NCBI GenBank assembly: GCA_902562285.1
Contig: CACESU010000001.1
Coordinates: 96,941 to 160,940 of the forward strand
Direction: 5' to 3'
Length of the DNA: 64,000 bases
Source of the DNA: an uncultured Alphaproteobacteria bacterium
Lineage (GTDB): Bacteria > Pseudomonadota > Alphaproteobacteria > Rhodobacterales > Rhodobacteraceae
Shown here one piece after another: positions 59,190 to 64,000 of the stretch. The notes below the pieces were generated by a model, which saw nothing but the letters and a program-made list of their open reading frames with translations, was not told where the DNA came from and searched no databases. The translations under genes and the position numbers were made by a program. The stretch's first letter is position 1. Each line of letters opens with the position of its first letter.

Positions 59190-60525
59190 GAATTCTTATT
59201 TTTACTCCTAGTCCACCTAAATCTAAAGATTTGTAAAGAGTAATTTGTCCCCCGTGCATTCTAACGACATCATTAGCTATACTTAAACCTAGTCCGACCC
59301 CAGAGTGATTATTTTGATTTCTGGACTCATCTAATCTTGAAAAAGGCCGAAAAGCTTTTTCATAATATTTTTCATCGATACCAACACCGTCATCTTCAAA
59401 TTCAAAAACTAAATTATTTTTATCTTTATTTATTTTTATAATTACTTTTTTTCCATAAGTAATTGAATTATCTATAATATTTTGGATCGCTCTTTTTATG
59501 CCATTAATGCGAAATTTCATTGAAAATCCCTTTTCTAATGATTTAGAGATTACTAAATCTATATTGTTAAAATGTTTTTTATTTCTATTAACTATGGTTT
59601 TTATAAAATCATTAATAACAACTTTTTGAGATTTTTCTTTTATGTTAGATTTAGAAAATTCTAAAAATTCATCTAGCATAGCTTCCATAGAATTAACATC
59701 CTCTAACATTTCTTTAATTTCGGTACTCTTCTTTTCTAATGTAAGTGATAGCTTTAATCGAGTTAGAGGTGTTCTTAAATCATGACTTACACCTGAAAGC
59801 ATTTGAGTTCTTTGCTTAATTTGTCGTTCTATTCGTGCACGCATTGCTAGAAATGCAATACCTGCTCTTCGAACCTCGTCTGATCCACCTGGTTTAAATT
59901 CTACAAACTGACCTTTCCCAAATGCTTCCGCAGCCTTAGCAAGTTTACCTATAGGTCGTATTTGATTCTTAAGGATTATTAAAGAAAGTAAAACAAGTAA
60001 AACTGTCACAAACAACATTAGTACTAAGAGTTGATGAGGATTAGAAGCACTAATCCTTTTTCTACTAATTTGAAATTCAAGAAAGCCTTTATCTAGTAGA
60101 ACTTGAATATAAACTTTTCTTGGATCTGATAAGTCAAAAGTTGATTTTTTGTAAATTTTCTCCTTTAAATTTTTTACAAATATTTTTCCTGACAAATCAA
60201 CGAAATCAATTTTTGTTGATCTTGTAAGTTTATTTTCCTTACTAATATTTACTTTAAATCCAAACTTTTCTCCTAAGTTTGAAATTTTTTTAATTAATTC
60301 TTTGTCAGGTAATTTACTCTTAATTCCATTTTCTGCTTCATTCTGAATATAAAGTATTTCAAAGGCAATTCCTTCAGCCATTTGATTTGTAACTTGCTCA
60401 AAATGACGTTGAATAAAGGCAATACCAACAACAATTTCAATAAAAATGATAGGAAACAAAAGTATAAGAATAGCTCTACCCAATAAACTTTTTGGTAAAT
60501 ATCTCTTAATAGGGTTTTGAGTCAT
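59182..60525 (-). CDS. EnvZ-like sensor histidine kinase
   Basis: 447 residues: membrane helix about 14-36, a periplasmic sensor region about 37-165, second helix about 170-190, HAMP about 190-240, H-box GVSHDLRTPLTRLKLSL, N-box IIDNSITYG, then DDGVGIDE and GVGLGLSIA. This is the EnvZ/OmpR class. No response regulator is adjacent downstream or upstream in the window, so the partner lies elsewhere. Confidence 0.88.
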   Translation of the reverse strand: MTQNPIKRYLPKSLLGRAILILLFPIIFIEIVVGIAFIQRHFEQVTNQMAEGIAFEILYIQNEAENGIKSKLPDKELIKKISNLGEKFGFKVNISKENKLTRSTKIDFVDLSGKIFVKNLKEKIYKKSTFDLSDPRKVYIQVLLDKGFLEFQISRKRISASNPHQLLVLMLFVTVLLVLLSLIILKNQIRPIGKLAKAAEAFGKGQFVEFKPGGSDEVRRAGIAFLAMRARIERQIKQRTQMLSGVSHDLRTPLTRLKLSLTLEKKSTEIKEMLEDVNSMEAMLDEFLEFSKSNIKEKSQKVVINDFIKTIVNRNKKHFNNIDLVISKSLEKGFSMKFRINGIKRAIQNIIDNSITYGKKVIIKINKDKNNLVFEFEDDGVGIDEKYYEKAFRPFSRLDESRNQNNHSGVGLGLSIANDVVRMHGGQITLYKSLDLGGLGVKIRIPI

Positions 60526-60602
60526 TTTATTGATGATCTTTCTTTAAATTTAATCATAATTAATACATGATCTTTAATTAAAATTAACGCATTGTAAATC
60601 AA

Positions 60603-61490
60603 TTGGAAAATATTTCTAAAAATATAAGACTAATTACTGCACCTAACCCAAGTCCTATGACTTTCAAAGGAACAAATACCTATATCGTTGGGAGTTCAAA
60701 AAACATCTGTATTATCGATCCTGGACCTAATGATGATGAACATTATTCTAAATTAAAAACCCTTTTAAAGAAAGAAAATGCTAGCCATATTTTAGTTACT
60801 CACTCTCATCTTGACCATTCTCCATTAGCTACAAGAATATCTCAAGAGTTTTCAATACCTATTTATGCCCATGGACAATTAAAAAATGCTAGATCAAAAC
60901 TTATGAAAAAAATATTGGAATCCTCTTTTGATATTGGTGGTTTTGAAGGATTAGATTTGAATTTTAAACCTGATTTTTATTTAAAAGATTCTCAAATTTT
61001 AAAAGGTCACAATTGGTCTATTGAAGTAGTTTATACTCCCGGACATTTAGCTGATCACTTATGCTTTGCAATGGGAGGGACTAATATTCTTTTTTCCGGA
61101 GATATTGTAATGGGTTGGACATCTACAATTATATCTCCTCCTGATGGAGATCTTGGACAGTATTTCTATTCTTTAGATAAGTTATTAAAGAGAAATGAAG
61201 ATTTATATCTTCCTGGTCATGGTATGCAGGTAAAATACGCTAAGAATTTAGTTTCTAAACTAAAAAAACATCGAATTGATAGAGAAAATCAAATTTTGAA
61301 AATTTTAAAAAAACAACCAAGTAATTGTAATCAAATTGCTGAAATAATTTATAAAAATCAACCTTCTGCTATAGTTTATGCTGGAAGTAGAAATGTATTA
61401 GCTCATTTACTTAATTTGTTTGAAAGAGATATGGTTAGTACTAAAACACCCATTTCCTCAGATAATTACTTTATGTTATTAAATATTTAA
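60603..61490 (+). CDS. metallo-beta-lactamase-fold hydrolase (LACTB2-like)
   Basis: 295 residues with zinc motif THSHLDHSP near 70, a further ligand His in YTPGHLADHLCF, Asp in LFSGDIVMG and His in YLPGHGMQV, plus a C-terminal winged-helix-like extension (about 220-290). This fits LACTB2-type hydrolases or nucleases; substrate unknown. TTG start with no clear ribosome site; the first ATG is too late, after conserved residues. Confidence 0.83.
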   Translation: MENISKNIRLITAPNPSPMTFKGTNTYIVGSSKNICIIDPGPNDDEHYSKLKTLLKKENASHILVTHSHLDHSPLATRISQEFSIPIYAHGQLKNARSKLMKKILESSFDIGGFEGLDLNFKPDFYLKDSQILKGHNWSIEVVYTPGHLADHLCFAMGGTNILFSGDIVMGWTSTIISPPDGDLGQYFYSLDKLLKRNEDLYLPGHGMQVKYAKNLVSKLKKHRIDRENQILKILKKQPSNCNQIAEIIYKNQPSAIVYAGSRNVLAHLLNLFERDMVSTKTPISSDNYFMLLNI

Positions 61491-61539
61491 AAATTGATCT
61501 TGATGGATTTTAAAAGCATTGATATAGATTGTTTTATAT

Positions 61540-61614
61540 TCCGGCGTAGCTCAGCGGTAGAGCAGTTGACTGTTAATCAATTGGTCGTAGGTTCGATCCC
61601 TACCGCCGGAGCCA
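61540..61614 (+). tRNA. tRNA-Asn (anticodon GTT)
   Basis: 75 nt with encoded CCA: acceptor TCCGGCG/CGCCGGA, discriminator G, anticodon stem GTTGA/TCAAT, loop CTGTTAA with GTT at 61572-61574, T-arm GTAGG-TTCGATC-CCTAC. Accessory DNA begins right behind its 3' end, so it is a likely integration site. No second copy of its 3' end was found before the window ends. Confidence 0.97.
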
Positions 61615-61933
61615 TATAAATCAATAACTTTTATTATTTGGTATTTTTATTTTTCTTTCTGGGGAAACATAGGGGAAACAAAATGCACTTTTTATGATGT
61701 TTTTTGCCTTGTGTATTGGAGGCTAGGGCACCCCAAAAAACATAGCCTATTATTAGTAAGTACTACTGCTCACACATTTTGGCTTAGCCCACAACTTACT
61801 TGTGGAATAAAGTGTTTAGTTATTTTATATCAAATCTCTTCATCCAATTATTTAAAAATAAAACTTCAGTCATCTATTATACTATAATAAAGTTGCTTTT
61901 AAATTCTTTAAAGTTAACAGTAATAATGATGTG
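61615..61933. other. 319-base gap behind tRNA-Asn
   Basis: No gene. It contains the GGGGAAAC repeat (listed separately) and a small hairpin CCACAA/TTGTGG (61789-61805). AGGCTA/TAGCCT (61720-61748) is another loose inverted repeat. Probably an old mobile-element left end. Confidence 0.5.
61661..61679 (+). repeat. tandem GGGGAAAC repeat behind tRNA-Asn
   Basis: GGGGAAAC occurs at 61661-61668 and 61672-61679, an 11-base period (one DNA turn), 47 bases after the tRNA. Such helical-turn repeats next to a tRNA 3' end resemble integrase arm-binding sites. Confidence 0.4.
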
Positions 61934-62365
61934 ATGGAACTTTCAATAGATCAAGCGCTAAAGAAGGGTGTTGAAGCACATAAGGCTGGTAATCTTGAAG
62001 AAGCTGATCGTTATTATACAGCAATACTTAAAGCACATCCAAAGCATCCTGATGCCAATCATAATATAGGTATATTTGCTATTGGTCTTGGTAAAGTTTG
62101 AGAAGCTCTACCATTCTTTAAAACATCACTAGAAACCAATCCAAATATTGCTCAGTTCTGGCTCAGTTATATTGAGGCACTTATCAAAGAAAAGCAGTTT
62201 GATAATGCTAAGCAAATCTTCGAGTAGGCAAAGAAGCAGGGTGTGGATGCAGAAAAGTTAAATTCCTTAGAGGCACAACTCTCTCCTAAAGCTCAAAAAC
62301 CGAATACTAAAAGAGTTAGCCCACCTCAAGAACTAATCAATAGCCTTTTAAATCTTATTTATTAA
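61934..62365 (+). pseudogene. TPR protein pseudogene (two in-frame stops, truncated)
   Basis: Reads as 143 codons of a TPR protein: ALKKGVEAHKAGNLEEADRY, LKAHPKHPDANHN, ALPFFKTSLETNPNIAQFW, then a linker. TGA at 62099-62101 and TAG at 62225-62227 interrupt the frame, the second where family members have Gln. The text ends where related proteins continue with more repeats and a catalytic domain, so it is also cut short. These TPR proteins are abundant in marine alphaproteobacteria. ATG at 61934. Confidence 0.82.
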
Positions 62366-62407
62366 ATTGATAAATGATTATTATTTCTTTATTAAAAACA
62401 TGAAAGT

Positions 62408-63010
62408 ATGTGTAATAATATTTACATCATGCCATTATTTAATTATTATATATTAAAATTTGGATTTAATTTTTATAAACATAAGATAAAGTGTTTAGTA
62501 ATTACTTTTTTATTAATTATTTTCTTCCCATTTAATGAATTATATTCAAATAATCTTTGTGATAATCTTGCAGCATTAGAAGCAGACCCTAACAGAACTT
62601 CAAAACCTATATTATTTGAGGATCTAATGCCAAACCAAGTAATTAAGAATTGTACATTGGCAATTCAAAAATCAAAAAACTCTGAAAATATTTCAAGGTT
62701 TTACCTCCAAAGAGCACGTGGATATTTAAAGACTGGAAATATTACAGATGCAGTATCTGATCTAAATAAATCTTATGAATTAGGATATCCTGTAGCAGCA
62801 TTTGCATTAGCTACTTTATTCTATCTTGGTGATGATGTTACTCAAGATTTTGGATTAGCAAAAAAACTATATATAGAATCTTATGATGATGGAGTTATTT
62901 GGGCAGCTAAAGGACTTTATTTTCTTTATTCAGATCCAAGTTATATTAATAATGATAAAAATCTAGCTAACATATGGAAAAATTTGTTTGAAAGTTCAAT
63001 TAAAGAATAA
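62408..63010 (+). CDS. secreted or anchored Sel1/TPR-like protein, function unknown
   Basis: 200 residues. A hydrophobic segment at about 30-45 (LVITFLLIIFFPF) acts as signal or anchor; a later ATG at 62429 is an alternative start. The rest is helical: YLQRARGYLKTGNITDAVSDL resembles a TPR and ALATLFYLGDDVTQDFGLAKKLY a Sel1-like repeat. No catalytic motif. It sits in the accessory region behind tRNA-Asn. Likely a protein-interaction scaffold; role not known. Confidence 0.65.
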   Translation: MCNNIYIMPLFNYYILKFGFNFYKHKIKCLVITFLLIIFFPFNELYSNNLCDNLAALEADPNRTSKPILFEDLMPNQVIKNCTLAIQKSKNSENISRFYLQRARGYLKTGNITDAVSDLNKSYELGYPVAAFALATLFYLGDDVTQDFGLAKKLYIESYDDGVIWAAKGLYFLYSDPSYINNDKNLANIWKNLFESSIKE

Positions 63011-63673
63011 TTAATAATTTTCACTTGCCGATAGAATATTTATAACTAACCAAATATAAAGCATACCTAATATACCCCCCATTTTAAAGCCCATACAGAC
63101 TCAAGATTATCTCTAGAGTCATACTCTTCTACACACCTAATATGACTCTCCTGACACATCCTAGAGTCACTGAGAGTCTATTCAGGAACACTTTAACAAC
63201 TAAGCATACTAGGTGATTAACTTACATAGGTATTTAAAGTGGTTACCTAACTATATCACTGATCTGTGTAAGTCATTGATAATGTATACCCATATGGGTG
63301 GTATGGCCCATGCGTGGTTAGAGTTAACACACCTATATGGGGACCACTTTCCCTATACTAGTAACAGTTAATTTAACTGTGAAAGAAAACGTGCCTGTTG
63401 ACAGTGACTCACAAGTACCTAACATATTGTTATTGCTTGCATTAAGGTGTGAGTGGTGCATGGTGTAAGTATTAAACTACTTCTCAGCCGCACCATATCA
63501 CATCAGATAGTGTGTTTAAATCATTGATATGTAAGCACTTTTGGTGATACAGATCAGTAGTGTGAAAGAAAATGAGAAGTAAATTTAACTTAGTCTATTT
63601 GATGAAACTTGATAATTAGTACTATTACGTTTGTCATCATGGACACAATTTAGTTTAACGAAGTAGAAGATAC
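63011..63673. other. 663-base non-coding stretch rich in repeats and palindromes
   Basis: No coding frame. Several lines have 35-47% G+C, above the surroundings. Palindromes: ACCCATATGGGT (63288-63299) and ACAGTTAATTTAACTGT (63364-63380). Direct repeats: TGTGAAAGAAAA (63378-63389, 63561-63572), TCATTGATA (63273-63281, 63521-63529), ACACACCTA (63131-63139, 63327-63335). Inverted: ACTGATCTGT (63258-63267) with ACAGATCAGT (63549-63558). It looks like a control or replication-type region of a mobile element, but no known element was recognised. Confidence 0.5.
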
Positions 63674-63997
63674 TTACACTTCAAAAACTGCTATGCCTCG
63701 GCTTCCTTCCATTTTTGCCATAGTCATCAATTCTTTTGTTTTAGGAAGTGTATTAAAATGTTTATCTAAATACTCAATGGTATCTTGAAAAGCTTCTTTT
63801 GTATCGTATTCAAATAAAATCCCCAATTTAAATGTATCACCTTTGTTCCAAATGCGAGTACAAACAAAACGTTTTAAACCACGTTTTTTCATTTCAGGTG
63901 CCCATACTTTACTAGTAGTATCAATATGCTTTATCATCTCGTTCATTTCAAATTCTGTTACAAAGGCAATAGTAGTATAATTGATAAGTGCAGACAT
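63674..63997 (-). CDS. small protein, possible dimeric alpha-beta barrel fold
   Basis: 107 residues starting at an ATG three bases from the window edge. No signal peptide or membrane helix. Alternating beta-like (TTIAFVTEF, FKLGILFEY, GIAVFEV) and helical (MNEMIKHIDTTSKVW, AFQDTIEYLDKHF) segments suggest a ferredoxin-like / dimeric alpha-beta barrel (ABM, NIPSNAP, EthD type). I do not recognise the family and assign no function. Located in accessory DNA. Confidence 0.6.
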   Translation of the reverse strand: MSALINYTTIAFVTEFEMNEMIKHIDTTSKVWAPEMKKRGLKRFVCTRIWNKGDTFKLGILFEYDTKEAFQDTIEYLDKHFNTLPKTKELMTMAKMEGSRGIAVFEV

Positions 63998-64000
63998 AGT

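Noticed and set aside
1..64000. CRISPR array or cas genes
   Set aside because: No regularly spaced direct repeats and no Cas-like protein text anywhere in the window.

Overview
The window reads as a chromosomal stretch of a streamlined, AT-rich marine alphaproteobacterium. Genes are tightly packed, many overlap by 1-10 bases, most lines are near 30% G+C by eye, and at least nine genes appear to start with TTG. Several gene orders are typical of Alphaproteobacteria: lon / tRNA-Val / tRNA-Asp / nuoA-N / birA / rnj; tatABC with serS, pcm and nlpD; rodZ-ispG-prfA-prmC-DUF4167; lptF-lptG-lptD-surA-rsmA. The TPR pseudogene near the right end belongs to a type I associate with SAR116/SAR11-grade marine alphaproteobacteria. 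The exact clade cannot be fixed from this sequence alone.

Layout. 1-2099: 3' part of lon, cut by the window edge. 2183-4992: tRNA-Val and tRNA-Asp, pushed apart by about 2.5 kb. That insert carries a class III adenylate cyclase with TolB-like and TPR parts, a possible integrase relic, and a decayed copy of the 3' end of tRNA-Val, so it looks like the footprint of an integrative element. 5029-7259: two saccharopine dehydrogenases (lysine/saccharopine metabolism). 7397-22302: complete 14-gene complex I operon nuoA-N running into birA. 22345-26546: RNase J, ferredoxin-NADP reductase and, convergently, RF3. 26716-34257: SDR, lone ABC ATPase, tatABC, DUF815 AAA ATPase; then on the minus strand nlpD, pcm, serS. 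34454-39812: sdhE, rodZ, ispG, prfA, prmC, DUF4167. 39851-46229 (minus): rsmA, surA, lptD, lptG, lptF, the outer-membrane biogenesis block. 46399-48692: ndk, purN-purM, tRNA-Met. 48801-61490: SDR, MFS, nth, purF, DMT transporter, a serine protease/DUF350 pair, photolyase, an acyl-CoA dehydrogenase/APH-kinase pair, an EnvZ-like kinase and a metallo-beta-lactamase-fold hydrolase. 61540-64000: tRNA-Asn followed by accessory DNA with short direct repeats, a TPR pseudogene with two stops, a Sel1-like secreted protein, a 0.66 kb repeat- and palindrome-rich non-coding stretch, and a small unknown protein.

Most of the window is housekeeping: respiration, protein export and processing, translation termination, LPS transport, purine synthesis, DNA repair. 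The points most worth a second look are the two tRNA-associated accessory regions, the composition switch inside the cyclase gene, overlapping mutually exclusive hairpins between prfC and an SDR gene, the abutting DUF350 / trypsin-like protease pair, the unfused ACAD10/11-like kinase plus dehydrogenase pair, and an SdhE whose signature glycine is replaced. All assignments come from motif reading and family knowledge; no search was run.
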